From: DASUPK01 sp963833375
GTDB lineage: Bacteria; Actinomycetota; Thermoleophilia; Solirubrobacterales; 70-9
Direction of reading: 5' to 3'
DNA length: 64,000 nucleotides
Assembly: GCA_963833375.1 (NCBI GenBank)
Contig: CAWHXR010000001.1
Location: 496,001 to 560,000, forward strand
Made by a program: the position numbers and the translations under genes. The notes under the pieces were generated by a model. The model was not told the origin of the DNA and did no database searches. It saw nothing but the letters and a program-made list of their open reading frames with translations. Each line of letters starts with the position of its first letter. Within the stretch, counting starts at the first letter, position 1. Shown here in pieces: positions 48,591-60,800 of this stretch.

Positions 48591-48872
48591 TCAGGTGCGC
48601 GGGTGGGCTTCCGCCCAGGCGATGATCCGCTCCGAGCCCTGGACCGTCGAGCCGTCGTCCAGCTCGAGGACGGGAACCCAGCTCTGGCCGGTCAGCTCCT
48701 TGACCCGCTGGCGGCCGGGGGTCTGCTTCAGCGGCCCGAACGCGGCGCCGTAGACCCGCTTCACCTCTGGATCGTGGCCGGCCTGCTGCAGCGCCTTGTA
48801 CGCGTTGCGGCAGGGATGGCCGTGCGGCGGGCGCGGCGCCCAGAACGTGCCGTAACAGACGTAGAGGTTCAT
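48591..48872 (-). CDS. Glutaredoxin/GST-N-domain-like small protein
   Basis: A 93-residue thioredoxin-fold protein resembling a stand-alone glutathione-S-transferase N-terminal domain. It has the start MNLYVCYGTFW, the mid-segment HPCRNAYKALQQAGHD (helix after the active-site turn, with a Cys), and the cis-Pro region SWVPVLELDDGSTVQGSERII. The VPVL-x-LDDG-x-x-x-x-S-ERI pattern binds the thiol substrate. Actinobacteria usually lack glutathione, so the partner is probably mycothiol or a protein thiol (inference). It stands alone between the hydrolase array and a divergent SDR gene. Confidence 0.85.
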   Translation of the reverse strand: MNLYVCYGTFWAPRPPHGHPCRNAYKALQQAGHDPEVKRVYGAAFGPLKQTPGRQRVKELTGQSWVPVLELDDGSTVQGSERIIAWAEAHPRT

Positions 48873-48919
48873 CGAACATTCCCCACGGTCGTGCGGACTC
48901 TACTCGGGCCCCCGTCAGG

Positions 48920-48925
48920 TAGGTT
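48920..48925 (+). promoter_or_regulatory. Candidate -10 (TAGGTT) of a leaderless SDR transcript
   Basis: TAGGTT ends 6 nt before GTG 48932, with no ribosome-binding site in between; typical geometry for a leaderless mRNA. Confidence 0.45.
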
Positions 48926-48931
48926 GCCGCC

Positions 48932-49738
48932 GTGGATCTCGAGGGGAAGCGGGTCCTGCTCAGCGGCGCCACGGGGGGGTTGGGCCGCGCAATCGCCGAG
49001 GGGCTCGCCGCGAGCGGAGCGAAGCTGGTGCTGAGCTCACGCCGCAACGAGGAGCTCCAGGAGCTCGCTCGCTCACTGCCCGGCGGGGCCCGGCGGCACC
49101 AGGTGGTCGTCGCCGATCTGGCCAAGCCCGGGGCCGCCGAGAAGCTGGTCAAGGACGCCGGCGACGTCGACGGGCTGGTCGCGAACGCCGCGCTGCCCGC
49201 CACCGGGAAGCTTGAGAGCTTCAGCTCCGAGGAGGTGCAGCGGGCCCTCCGGGTCAACTTCGAGTCGCCGATCCTGATGGCCCGAGCGCTCGCGCCGAAG
49301 CTCGTCAAGCAGGGCGAGGGGCACCTGGTCTTCATCGCCTCGCTGTCGGGCAAAGTCGGATCGCCGCGGTCCTCGCTCTACAACTCGACCAAGTTCGGAC
49401 TTCGCGGCTTCGCCTTCGGGTTGCGCGAGGACCTCTACCCACACGGCGTCGGTGTGTCGATCGTCTCGCCGGGCTTCGTGCGGGAGGCGGGCATGTTCCA
49501 CGACGCCGGGTCGAAGCCGCCCCCGGGGGTCGGCACGACCACCCCCAAGAAGGTGGCCGCCGCAGTGGTCCGGGCGATTCGAAGCAACCGCAACGAGATC
49601 ACGGTGGCGCCGAGGCGCCAGCGCTTGATCGCCGAGATCGGCTACCGCCATCCGGAGTTCGCCGCACGAGTCCAGCGTCGGGGCGGAGCCGAGAAGATCG
49701 CGGAGGACCTGGCAGCCGGCCAGTCCGACAAGCGCTAG
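48932..49738 (+). CDS. Short-chain dehydrogenase/reductase
   Basis: A 268-residue classical SDR. The nucleotide motif is VLLSGATGGLGRAIAEGLA (G-x3-G-x-G). VDGLVANAALPATG replaces NNAG by NAAL. The catalytic Ser is in VFIASLSGKVGS and the Y-x3-K in SSLYNSTKFGLRGF. It probably uses NADP(H), given the Arg pair LSSRRNEEL after strand 2. Substrate unknown. GTG 48932 begins the domain directly and shows leaderless geometry. It lies divergent from the GST-like gene. Confidence 0.93.
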   Translation: MDLEGKRVLLSGATGGLGRAIAEGLAASGAKLVLSSRRNEELQELARSLPGGARRHQVVVADLAKPGAAEKLVKDAGDVDGLVANAALPATGKLESFSSEEVQRALRVNFESPILMARALAPKLVKQGEGHLVFIASLSGKVGSPRSSLYNSTKFGLRGFAFGLREDLYPHGVGVSIVSPGFVREAGMFHDAGSKPPPGVGTTTPKKVAAAVVRAIRSNRNEITVAPRRQRLIAEIGYRHPEFAARVQRRGGAEKIAEDLAAGQSDKR

Positions 49739-49841
49739 AGACCAGGCCGCTGCAGGTCGGGAGTATTCTCCGAGGAGCGCGGCAAGGAGAGACGCGCAGC
49801 GGGTGGGAGGGACGCGTGATCGATCAAGGACAGGAGAGGTG

Positions 49842-52109
49842 ATGCGCAGGTTCGTGGTCGTCTCGGTCGTCGTCGGCTCGCTGGTCGCTGCAGCCGGTGC
49901 CCACGCCGCCATCCCGAGCGCGCGCGGAGTGACCTGCACCGTGGCCCCGGACAGACGTCCGGGAATGCGGCAGCGGCAGCCCGCGCAGCACCTCCCCGAC
50001 CTGGGACGGCGACCCCATCGACGTCAACATCGCCTTCCCTCCCGATCCGAGCGTCCGGCGACGGCAAATACCCGCTGATCATCGTCGGGCACGGCTATGG
50101 CGGGATCGAAGATCGGGTTCGGTGCCTCCGGGAGCACCAGCGGGCTGCGCCGCTTCACCAGCCGCGGCTACGCCGTCTTCAGCATGACCGATCGCGGCTT
50201 CCACGAGTCCTGCGGGACCGACCTGGCGATCGCCGCCGCGCCTCCCGGCGCCTGCGAGCAGGGCTTCATCCACCTGATGGACGACCGCTTCGAGATCCGC
50301 GACGCCCAGTTCTTCGCCGGCGAGCTCGCGGATGCGGGACTGATCGATGGCGAGCGCATCGGCGCGATCGGCGGCTCCTACGGCGGCGGCCTCTCCCTGC
50401 AGCTCGCCGCCCTCAAGGACCGCACGATGATGCCGGACGGGAGCCTGGTGCCGTGGACCAGTCCGGTGGACCACATTCCGATGCGGATCGCCGGCGCGAC
50501 GCCGGACATCCCCTGGAGCGACCTGGCCTACTCGCTGACGCCCAACGGCAGCACCCTGGACTACGTCGCGGACTCCTCCTACACCGGCCGGATCGGCGTC
50601 GAGAAGGCGTCCCTGGTCGGCGGTCTTTACCTGGGCGGCAGCTTGAACGGGAAGTACTGCGGCATCTCGCCGCTGCCGAGTCCCTGCTCCGATCCGCAGG
50701 CCGACGTGACCGCGTGGAAGACCCGGCTGGACGCCGGCGAGCCGTATGACGGCGATCCGACCGTCACCTCGATCGTCGACGAGATCACGGCCCATCACTC
50801 CGGGTACTACATCGACCACTCGCAGCCCCCGGCGCCGCTGCTGATCTCGAACGGCTTCACCGACGACCTGTTCCCGGCCGATGAGGCAATCCGCTTCTAC
50901 GACCGGACCAAGTCGCAGTACCCGGGCGCGCCGCTGTCGATGCTGTTCGGCGACTTCGGCCATCCCCGCGCGGCCAACAAGAGCGCAGACAGCAGCGTGC
51001 GAAACTCCGCGCAGGACGCCTGGCTCGACTACTACGTGAAGGGCACCGGCTCTGTTCCGTTCCAGGGGGTGACCGCCTTCACAATGACCTGCCCCACCTC
51101 GTCGCCCTCGGGCGGCCCGTTCGAGGCGAGCAGCTGGGCCGGCTTCCAGAAGGGGGAGGTCCGCCTCTCCGACCAGTCGACCAAGACGATCGCCCCGAAC
51201 GGCGGCGACTCGAGTGTCGACGCGACCTGGAACCCCGTCACGCAGAACCCCTGCACCTCGACCTCCGCGTCCGACCTCTCGGGCGTGGCGAGCTACCGCC
51301 TGCCGGCGGCGGCCGCGAGCGGCTACACGCTGATGGGCTCGCCGACCGTGGTCGCGAAGATCAGCTCGCCCACGGCGAATTCCGAAATCGCCGCGAGGCT
51401 GCTCGACGTGGACCCGAACGGCACCGAGACGCTCGTGGACCGTCAGCTCTACCGGCCGATGGTCGGCACGGGCAAGCAGGTCTTCCAGCTGCACCCCAGC
51501 GGCCACCTGTTCGCGCCGGGTCACGTCGCCAAGCTGGAGCTGCTTGCCAAGGATGCCGGCGGTCTGCTGGGAGGCTACGGCCGGGCCGCCAACGGCCAGG
51601 GCGAGGTGACGATCTCGAACCTCGACTTCAGGATCCCGGTGATGGAGTCAGCGGGGGAGGCCGGCGGCCAGGTCGTCGCGCCCTCGCCACTGAGCGTTCC
51701 CTGCGGCTCAGCCGTCGCGTCGGACTTCGCCTCCCATGCCGCTCTGAAGGCGCAGCTCGGCTCGGGGAAGGCGAGACGGAAGGGCAAGAACGCGATCGTG
51801 CCGGTCGACTCGGCCCCGGGGCCCCACCCCTGCCAGGTGAAGGTCGAGCTGCTCGGTGGCGGCAAAGAGAAGAAGGGCCGCTCGGCTCGCAAGCAGAAGA
51901 AGGGCGGCGTCCTCGGGAGCGCCCAGGTGACGATTCCCGGTGGCGCGACCAAGGACGTCAAGGTGAAGCTCGGCAAGCGCGGTCGCGCGCTGGCGCGCGG
52001 CGGCGCGAAGGTCACGGTCAGGGTGACGACCCTCGACCAGGCCGGTAGCACCGTGCAGACGACCAAGGTCAAGCTCGCAGGCAAGAAGAGCAAGCACAAG
52101 AAACGCTGA
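49842..52109 (+). pseudogene. Secreted CocE/NonD-family hydrolase, copy 2, with three +1 frameshifts near its start
   Basis: Signal peptide RRFVVVSVVVGSLVAAAGAHA at 49842, then an alpha/beta-hydrolase with nucleophile IGAIGGSYGGGLSLQLA, DRGFHESCGTDLA, a C-terminal jelly-roll, and a very basic tail (KSKHKKR). The frame moves by one base near 49949 (between TCTVAP and TDVRECGSGSPRS), near 50056 (between PPDPSV and GDGKYPLIIVGHGYGG) and near 50102 (before SKIGFGASGS). Each needs removal of one base; the joined product is 754 residues and reads smoothly. Three insertions within 155 bp, with the rest intact, point to sequencing error. Read as given, the downstream part would start at ATG 50097 without signal peptide or N-terminal strands. 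Confidence 0.83.
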
Positions 52110-52164
52110 CGCTCGCGGCTGGTCAGCGGGAAGTGCACGGCGGTAGCCGAGGGTCCGCAGGGGT

Positions 52165-52170
52165 CATACT
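52165..52170 (+). promoter_or_regulatory. Candidate -10 (CATACT) of a leaderless aconitase transcript
   Basis: CATACT ends 6 nt before GTG 52177; no ribosome-binding site is present. Leaderless geometry. Confidence 0.45.
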
Positions 52171-52176
52171 GCGCGT

Positions 52177-54987
<2,811 letters not shown>

Positions 54988-55081
54988 CCCTTCGTCGCGA
55001 GCGCGCCGGCGGCCCCCAACTCCTGAATCCCGGGCAGCGAGCGATCACCGGCGTCCCCTTGTGCCGGTGCAGGTAAGAAGC

Positions 55082-55132
55082 GGCGTGGCGGGGCCGCGGG
55101 AGGCAGGGGGTCCACACGGCCCGCGCCACGCC
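55082..55132. terminator. Strong hairpin downstream of aconitase
   Basis: GGCGTGGCGGGGCCG (55082-55096) pairs with CGGCCCGCGCCACGCC (55117-55132) over about 15 bp with one bulge and a 20-nt loop, 95 bp after the acnA stop. Without a T-run; could terminate acnA and the converging DUF3817 gene. The remainder of 54988-55234 shows no gene. Confidence 0.45.
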
Positions 55133-55234
55133 TGCGCGTCGGTAGCCAGGGAGGGATTTCCGACGCGATCATCCCCGGAGGCGGGACTGGCCCGGGGACG
55201 AGTCTGTCAAGTTAGTACGTCCTCCCGCGCTTAC

Positions 55235-55597
55235 CTAATTATTCACGGTTTGGTCGCGCGGTGTCAACAGTTTTTGGTCGATTCCCCAGCCTCGCCGCTC
55301 GATCAGCTCGATTCCGACGACGCTGCCGACCGGCCCGAGGGGGGTGAGCGTCGCGGCGAGCAGCGGCCACGGCGCCTGGCGACGCACGATCGCCACGAAG
55401 ATCAGGGCGCAGAGGCCGAGATAGCCGAGCCCGTGCAGCAGCCCGAAGAGCGCGGTTTGGGAGCCGTAGCCCGGCGCGATCCAGAAGAAGAGCAGCGTGG
55501 CGAACAGGCCTAGCTCGAACCAGGACGCGATCTTCACCCAGCGGAAGAGCGGGCCCGGCACGGGCCTCGGCAACGGATTGCTCTCGGCCTTGGCCAC
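55235..55597 (-). CDS. DUF3817-family membrane protein
   Basis: A 120-residue protein with three membrane segments (IASWFELGLFATLLFFWIA, FGLLHGLGYLGLCALIFVAIV, PLLAATLTPLGPVGSVVGIEL). GLLHGLGYLGLCAL is the conserved core of DUF3817 proteins, in which a His sits in the second membrane helix. The family is widespread in actinobacteria and of unknown function. ATG 55597 starts the conserved lead. Separate promoter; converging with acnA. Confidence 0.9.
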   Translation of the reverse strand: MAKAESNPLPRPVPGPLFRWVKIASWFELGLFATLLFFWIAPGYGSQTALFGLLHGLGYLGLCALIFVAIVRRQAPWPLLAATLTPLGPVGSVVGIELIERRGWGIDQKLLTPRDQTVNN

Positions 55598-55699
55598 GGT
55601 CCGAAATTAGCGGGTGCGTGGGCTCGACCGGCGGTCGAACTCGCACGGGGCGATCTTCATACCGGCTGTCCATTCCTTTTCGGCCCGTCTGAGGCCAAG

Positions 55700-55900
55700 A
55701 TGCCCGCGATGAAGCGATTCCATGAAGAGCAGACCTCAAACGTGGCCATGCGGAGGCTCGTGCGATTGCAGCGCTCGTATCGATGCGCGAGCTGTGCCGC
55801 CGAGCACCTCTCCTGGGCACAACTCAGCGCCTGTCCCGATTGCGGCCGCTCCCTCTCGGTGGCCGTGATCAGACGTATGGCCCTCACGGGACCGGCCTAG
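55700..55900 (+). CDS. Small zinc-ribbon protein
   Basis: A 66-residue protein with a Cys4 zinc ribbon: YRCASC (CxxC), then 14 residues (AAEHLSWAQLSACP region), then CPDC. Flanking basic residues (MRRLVRLQRSYR) suggest nucleic-acid or ribosome contact. No family is recognised. Start is ATG 55700 or 55709. The evidence is the intact metal site and isolation from overlapping genes, so it is moderate. Confidence 0.55.
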   Translation: MPAMKRFHEEQTSNVAMRRLVRLQRSYRCASCAAEHLSWAQLSACPDCGRSLSVAVIRRMALTGPA

Positions 55901-55955
55901 CGGCAGCCAGGCCGCCCGCTGCTGCGATCTGATGGCGACGCCGTCCAGGGCTCCG

Positions 55956-58900
55956 CTACGCCGGATCGGCGCGACCCATCAGGGCCGTCAGGACGATCCG
56001 CTCCTGCTCCCTGGTGTGGGCGACCGCGTAGCCCTCGCCGGGGCTGGCCCGCGGCGGCCGGCCGATGTAGCCCAGCTCGACGCCGTCGGGCAGTAGCTCG
56101 GGCATGCGTCGCTGCATCACCGACCAGGCGCCCATGTTCCGCGGCTCCTCCTGGACCCAGACGATCTCCTTCAGGTTCGGGTAGCCCGCGATCAGCTCGG
56201 TGAGCTGCTCCTTGGCGAACGGATAGAGGAGCTCGACGCGCGCGATCGCGAGGTTCTCGATCTCGCTGCGCTTCGGCGCCGCGTCGATGTCGTAGTAGAG
56301 CTTGCCGCTGCAGAGGACGAGCCGCTCGACCTTGTCCTTGCGGTCCTGGGCCTGGGCATCGTCGAGCACGAACTGGAACGAGCCGGAGGTCAGGTCCTCG
56401 AGCGTCGACGTCGCGCGCGGCAGGCGCAGCAGGCCCTTCGGGGTGAAGACGACCATCGGCCTGGCCTTCTGGATGTGGGCCTGCCGCCGGAGCAGATGGA
56501 AATACTGGGCCGCGGTCGAGGGATTCGCGATGCGGATGTTGCCCTCGGCGGCGAGCTGGATGAATCGCTCGATCCGGGCGCTCGAGTGTTCGGGGCCCGC
56601 TCCCTCGTAGCCGTGGGGCAGGAGCAGCGTGAGGCGCGAGGTCTGGCCCCACTTGGCCTCGGCCGAGACGATGAAACTGTCGATGATCACCTGGGCCGCG
56701 TTGCCGAAGTCGCCGAACTGCGCCTCCCAGAGCACGAGGCTGTCCGGGGAGTGCGCGGAGTACCCGTACTCGAACCCGAGGCAGGCGGATTCGGAGAGTG
56801 GGCTGTTGTGCAGCTCGAGCGGCGCGTTTGCCTCGGCCAGGTTCTGGATCGGCGCGTAGCGCAGGCCCGTCTTCTCGTCGTGGAGGACGAGATGCCGGTG
56901 CGAGAAGGTGCCGCGCTCGGTGTCCTGGCCGGTGAACCGGACGTGCACGTCCTCGGTGAGCAGCGACGCGAGAGCCAGCGCCTCGGCGTGCCCGAACTCG
57001 ATGCCGCCCTCGTCCATCGCGTCGAGCCGCTTGGAGAGCGGCTTGCGGAGCTTGCGGTGGATGGTGAAGCTGTCCGGGACGCGGAGGAGCTCCTCGTTCA
57101 GCTTGCGCAGCCGCTCCTCCGGGACAGCGGTCTCCACGCTCGGGCTGCGGGTCCGGTCGAGCTCGCCCGTGCCGGTGGCGGTCGGGTCGGCGTACTCGCC
57201 GGACTCGATTCGGCGCCGGAGCTCGTCGTGGGCCGACCGCAGAGCCTGCTGCCGGTCGTGGTTGCGTTCCTCGACCTCGTCCGGGGTGACCATGCCCTCC
57301 TTGACCAGCGCCTCGGCGTAGAGCTGGCTCACCGGCGGGTGCTCCTTGATCTTCTGAGCCATCAGGGGCTGCGTGTAGGCGGGCTCGTCGGTCTCGTTGT
57401 GGCCGAAGCGGCGGTAGCCGATCAGGTCGATGACGACGTCGCGGCCCCAGCGCTCGCGGTAGGCCATCGCCAGCCGGATGGCGGCGATGCAGGCCTCCGG
57501 GTCGTCGGCGTTGACGTGGATGATCGGGACGTTGAAGCCCTTCGCCATGTCGGCGGCGTACGGGGTGGAGCGGCCCTCCTCCGGATCGGTCGTGAAGCCG
57601 ATCTGGTTGTTCTGGATGATGTGGACGGTGCCGCCCGTCGCGTAGCCCTTCAGGGACTGGAGGTTGAGCGTCTCCGCGACGACGCCCTGGGCGGGGAATG
57701 CCGCATCGCCGTGCAGGAGCACCGGGACCGCAGCCATCGGATCGTGCTCGAGTCGCCCGTTCTCGCGGCTCGTCTGCGAGGCGCGCGCGGCGCCGGTGAC
57801 GACCGGGTCGACGTACTCGAGGTGGCTCGGGTTCGCGTAGAGCCGGACGCCGATCTCGGAGCCGTCGCGCGACTTGAAGACGCCGCTGTGGCCGTAGTGG
57901 TACTTGACGTCGCCGGTGCCGCCCGTGGGGATGGCGGCGAGCGACTTGACGGCCTCGATCGCCTTCGCGCCCTCGAACTCGGCGAGGATCGCCTCGACGG
58001 GGCGGCCGATGTTGTGGGCGAGGACGCTGAGCCGGCCGCGGTGGGCCATGCCGATCACCACGTCGTGCGCGCCCTCCGTGTGGGCCATCTCGAAGACCTC
58101 GTCCAGCATCGGGACGACGGCGTCGAGGCCCTCGACCGAGAACATCTTCTGGCCGAGGTAGGCCTTCTCGAGGTAGCGCTCGAAGCCGAACACCTGGATC
58201 AGCCGGCCGAGCAGCGCCTGTTTCTCCTCCGGCTCCAGCGGCTTCCGATGCCAGCCGGTCTCGATCATGTCCCGCAGCCACATCCGCTGCTGGTGGGAGG
58301 AGAGGTGCTCGATCTGGTACGCGATCGTGCCGCAGTAGGCCTCGCGCATCCGTGGCAGGACCTCGAGCAGGGTCTCGCCCTCGACGCCGATCCGCAGGAT
58401 CTCCGCCGGGATCTGCGACATCAGCTCGGGGGTCAGGTTGAGGTTCTCGGGCTGAATCGCGGGGTCGCCCTTCGGCTCGGAGCCGAGCGGATCGAGCCGG
58501 GCGGCGAGGTGGCCGTGGGTCCGGTACGCCTTGAGCAGTGAGGTCGCCGCCTGGACGGCCTGCAGCAGCTCCATGCTGGGCTTGGCCACGGGGCCCGCTG
58601 CCGCACCCGGCGCTCCGGGCGCCGCCAGGGGTGGGGCGGAGGCGGAGGCAGCGTGCGCGGCCGTGATGCTCGCCGGCTCGACATCGAGATCGGCGGCGAC
58701 CGACTCGTAGAAGTCGTCCTCGCCCTGGAGGAGCTCCTCGATCCGCCGCAGGAAGGATCCCGACTCCGCTCCCTGGATCACGCGGTGGTCATACGTCGAG
58801 GTCATCGTCATGACCTTCGAGATCCCGAGCAGCTTGATCTTCTCCGGCGGCGCGTGCTTCCACTCGACCGGATAGGCGAGTGAGCCGCAGGCGACGATCG

Positions 58901-60356
58901 TGCCTTGCCCGCTCATCAGGCGGGGGACGGAGGCCACCGTGCCGAGGCCGCCGGGGTTGGTGAGGCTGATGTTCGTGCCCTGGAAGTCGTCCGCCGTGAG
59001 GCTGTTCTCACGCGTCTTGGTGATCAGTTCCTCGTAGTAGGAGTGGAAGCCCTTGAAGTCGAGGCGCTCCGCTCCCTTGATGCAGGGAACCATCAGGGAG
59101 CGCTGCCCCTTGCGCTCGACGTCGACCGCGATGCCCAGGTTGATGCCGCCGGGCTCGATCACGGTGGGCTTGCCGTCGCGCTCGGTGAAGGAGCGGCCCA
59201 TCACCGGCCATTCCTGGGCTGCCTTGACGATCGCCCAGGCGATCAGGTGGGTGAAGCTGACCTTCATCCCGCGCTCCTTGAGGACCTCGTTGAGCGCTCT
59301 GCGCTTGGCGTCGAGCGTGTCGACCGCCAGTTCCCGGAAGGAGGTCGCCGTCGGGATGGAGCGGCTCTCCTCCATCGCCTTGGCGAGCATCGCGGCCGGC
59401 CCGCGGAGCGGCTTCGCCTCTCCGGCCTCCGCGGCCGGGGCCGGCGCGGCCCCGTCGCCCTCGGCGGAGATGACATCCGACTTGGTGATCTTGCCGCCCG
59501 CGCCCGTGCCCTTGACGGCCTTCAGATCGACGCCGTTCGCCTGGGCGGCGCGTCGGGCGACGGGGGTGGCGCGCGCGCCGTCGCCGGCCGCAGCCTCCTC
59601 TGCGCGTTCGGGGGCGGGGGTTGCGGTTTCCGCCCTGGCGGTCTCCGTCCGCCTGCCGTCAGGGCTCGGCGCCGCGCCCTGGGCCATCTCACCGAGGGGC
59701 TTGCCGACCTCGACGGTCTCGTCGGGGCCGACCAGGATCTTGGTGATCGTCCCCGAGGCGGGGGCGGGAACCTCGGCATCGACCTTGTCGGTGGAGACCT
59801 CGACCACGGTCTGGCCCTCCTCGACGGCGTCGCCCTCGGAGACGTGCCACTCCAGGACGGTTCCCTCGGTCACCGACTCGCCCATCTCGGGCATCACGAT
59901 CTGCACAACATCCACCGCCACGGCCTCGCCTTCGGCTGCGGCCGCATCGGGCTTCGCATCTGCCTTGGCAACCTCCCTCGCCTCGGCGCCGTTGGACTCG
60001 GCGGACGACCCTTCCTCGGTGGCTGGCTCCTGGGACTCCTCCTGTTCCTCGGACTCCTTCTTCGGCTCGGGCGGCGCCTCCTCCGCCTGCGCGGCGGCTG
60101 GAGCACCGTTGGTGTCGATCTCAGCCAGCGGCTTGCCGACCTCGACCACCTCGTCGACGTCGACCAGGATCCTGGTGACCGTTCCCGAGGCTGGGGCGGG
60201 CACCTCGGCGTCGACCTTGTCGGTCGAGACCTCGACCATCGTCTGGCCCTCCTCGACCAGGTCCCCCTCCGAGACATGCCACTCGAGCACGGTGCCCTCT
60301 GTCACCGACTCGCCCATCTCGGGCATCATCAGCTGGACCTGTTGCTTGGTGGCCAT
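55956..60356 (-). CDS. kgd: 2-oxoglutarate dehydrogenase/decarboxylase, lipoyl-E2-E1 fusion
   Basis: A 1466-residue single polypeptide. In order: lipoyl domain 1 (about 6-82, Lys47 in STDKVDA), a long Glu/Ala/Pro linker, lipoyl domain 2 (about 150-226, Lys191), a peripheral-subunit-binding-like segment (TPVARRAAQANGVDLKAVKG, about 263-283), an E2 acyltransferase core (about 316-552), and a full E1 (thiamine-diphosphate) part from about residue 600. The E2 active-site motif is YDHRVIQG where E2 enzymes usually have HRVxDG, as also in mycobacterial Kgd. E1 shows GDAAFPAQGVVAETLNLQ and IIQNNQIGFTT. Mycobacterial and corynebacterial homologues fuse E2 and E1 but lack lipoyl domains. ATG 60356 follows AAGGGG. 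Confidence 0.96.
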   Translation of the reverse strand: MATKQQVQLMMPEMGESVTEGTVLEWHVSEGDLVEEGQTMVEVSTDKVDAEVPAPASGTVTRILVDVDEVVEVGKPLAEIDTNGAPAAAQAEEAPPEPKKESEEQEESQEPATEEGSSAESNGAEAREVAKADAKPDAAAAEGEAVAVDVVQIVMPEMGESVTEGTVLEWHVSEGDAVEEGQTVVEVSTDKVDAEVPAPASGTITKILVGPDETVEVGKPLGEMAQGAAPSPDGRRTETARAETATPAPERAEEAAAGDGARATPVARRAAQANGVDLKAVKGTGAGGKITKSDVISAEGDGAAPAPAAEAGEAKPLRGPAAMLAKAMEESRSIPTATSFRELAVDTLDAKRRALNEVLKERGMKVSFTHLIAWAIVKAAQEWPVMGRSFTERDGKPTVIEPGGINLGIAVDVERKGQRSLMVPCIKGAERLDFKGFHSYYEELITKTRENSLTADDFQGTNISLTNPGGLGTVASVPRLMSGQGTIVACGSLAYPVEWKHAPPEKIKLLGISKVMTMTSTYDHRVIQGAESGSFLRRIEELLQGEDDFYESVAADLDVEPASITAAHAASASAPPLAAPGAPGAAAGPVAKPSMELLQAVQAATSLLKAYRTHGHLAARLDPLGSEPKGDPAIQPENLNLTPELMSQIPAEILRIGVEGETLLEVLPRMREAYCGTIAYQIEHLSSHQQRMWLRDMIETGWHRKPLEPEEKQALLGRLIQVFGFERYLEKAYLGQKMFSVEGLDAVVPMLDEVFEMAHTEGAHDVVIGMAHRGRLSVLAHNIGRPVEAILAEFEGAKAIEAVKSLAAIPTGGTGDVKYHYGHSGVFKSRDGSEIGVRLYANPSHLEYVDPVVTGAARASQTSRENGRLEHDPMAAVPVLLHGDAAFPAQGVVAETLNLQSLKGYATGGTVHIIQNNQIGFTTDPEEGRSTPYAADMAKGFNVPIIHVNADDPEACIAAIRLAMAYRERWGRDVVIDLIGYRRFGHNETDEPAYTQPLMAQKIKEHPPVSQLYAEALVKEGMVTPDEVEERNHDRQQALRSAHDELRRRIESGEYADPTATGTGELDRTRSPSVETAVPEERLRKLNEELLRVPDSFTIHRKLRKPLSKRLDAMDEGGIEFGHAEALALASLLTEDVHVRFTGQDTERGTFSHRHLVLHDEKTGLRYAPIQNLAEANAPLELHNSPLSESACLGFEYGYSAHSPDSLVLWEAQFGDFGNAAQVIIDSFIVSAEAKWGQTSRLTLLLPHGYEGAGPEHSSARIERFIQLAAEGNIRIANPSTAAQYFHLLRRQAHIQKARPMVVFTPKGLLRLPRATSTLEDLTSGSFQFVLDDAQAQDRKDKVERLVLCSGKLYYDIDAAPKRSEIENLAIARVELLYPFAKEQLTELIAGYPNLKEIVWVQEEPRNMGAWSVMQRRMPELLPDGVELGYIGRPPRASPGEGYAVAHTREQERIVLTALMGRADPA

Positions 60357-60389
60357 TCCCCTTACTAACTGTATGACGTTCCCCAAAGC

Positions 60390-60438
60390 CGCCCGACAGG
60401 AACCATCCGCGGCACGAAACGGGTCGCCCTGTCGGGCG
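60390..60438. repeat. Perfect 11-bp inverted repeat between zinc-ribbon gene and kgd
   Basis: CGCCCGACAGG (60390-60400) and CCTGTCGGGCG (60428-60438) with a 27-nt loop. On the minus strand it lies 13 nt after the zinc-ribbon stop and about 35 nt before the kgd start, so it could be a terminator for the former or a regulatory site in the leader of the latter. Confidence 0.5.
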
Positions 60439-60450
60439 CCCTCCCGGCAA

Positions 60451-60732
60451 TCAGCTGATGCGGGCGATCAGGTCGACCGCGGGCCAGCCCTGGTCGCGAA
60501 TGAACTCGCGGGTGGGCGCCGTGGTCTCGCAGAAGGCGCAGGCGATCACGTCCGAGAACCCGACCGGGCCCGACAGGGCGATCGGCATGTCGCATTCCGG
60601 GCAGGCCAGGGAGCGCATCCCGAGCCACGCGGCTCGCTCCGCGGGCCGCAGCTCGACCCGGGCCGCCGCCGCGCGCAGCCGATCCTCACGCTCGGGATCC
60701 GGATTCGCGGCTGGATCGATGAACAACCCCAC
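60451..60732 (-). CDS. Small zinc-ribbon protein, unknown function
   Basis: A 93-residue protein. An N-terminal helix is rich in charged residues (DPEREDRLRAAAARVELRPAERAAW). A zinc ribbon follows (LACPECDMPIALSG ... IACAFCETTAPTREF, two CxxC knuckles 22 residues apart), then a short tail. Not recognised as a named family. The gene is divergent from the acyl-CoA reductase gene (69-bp gap). Support comes from the intact metal-binding site and codon bias. Confidence 0.65.
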   Translation of the reverse strand: MGLFIDPAANPDPEREDRLRAAAARVELRPAERAAWLGMRSLACPECDMPIALSGPVGFSDVIACAFCETTAPTREFIRDQGWPAVDLIARIS

Positions 60733-60800
60733 GCGTTGATTATTGCGCCGTCGAGGATCGTGCTCGGTGTAAGTTCCGCAGTGATGGATGGAGGGGTGAG

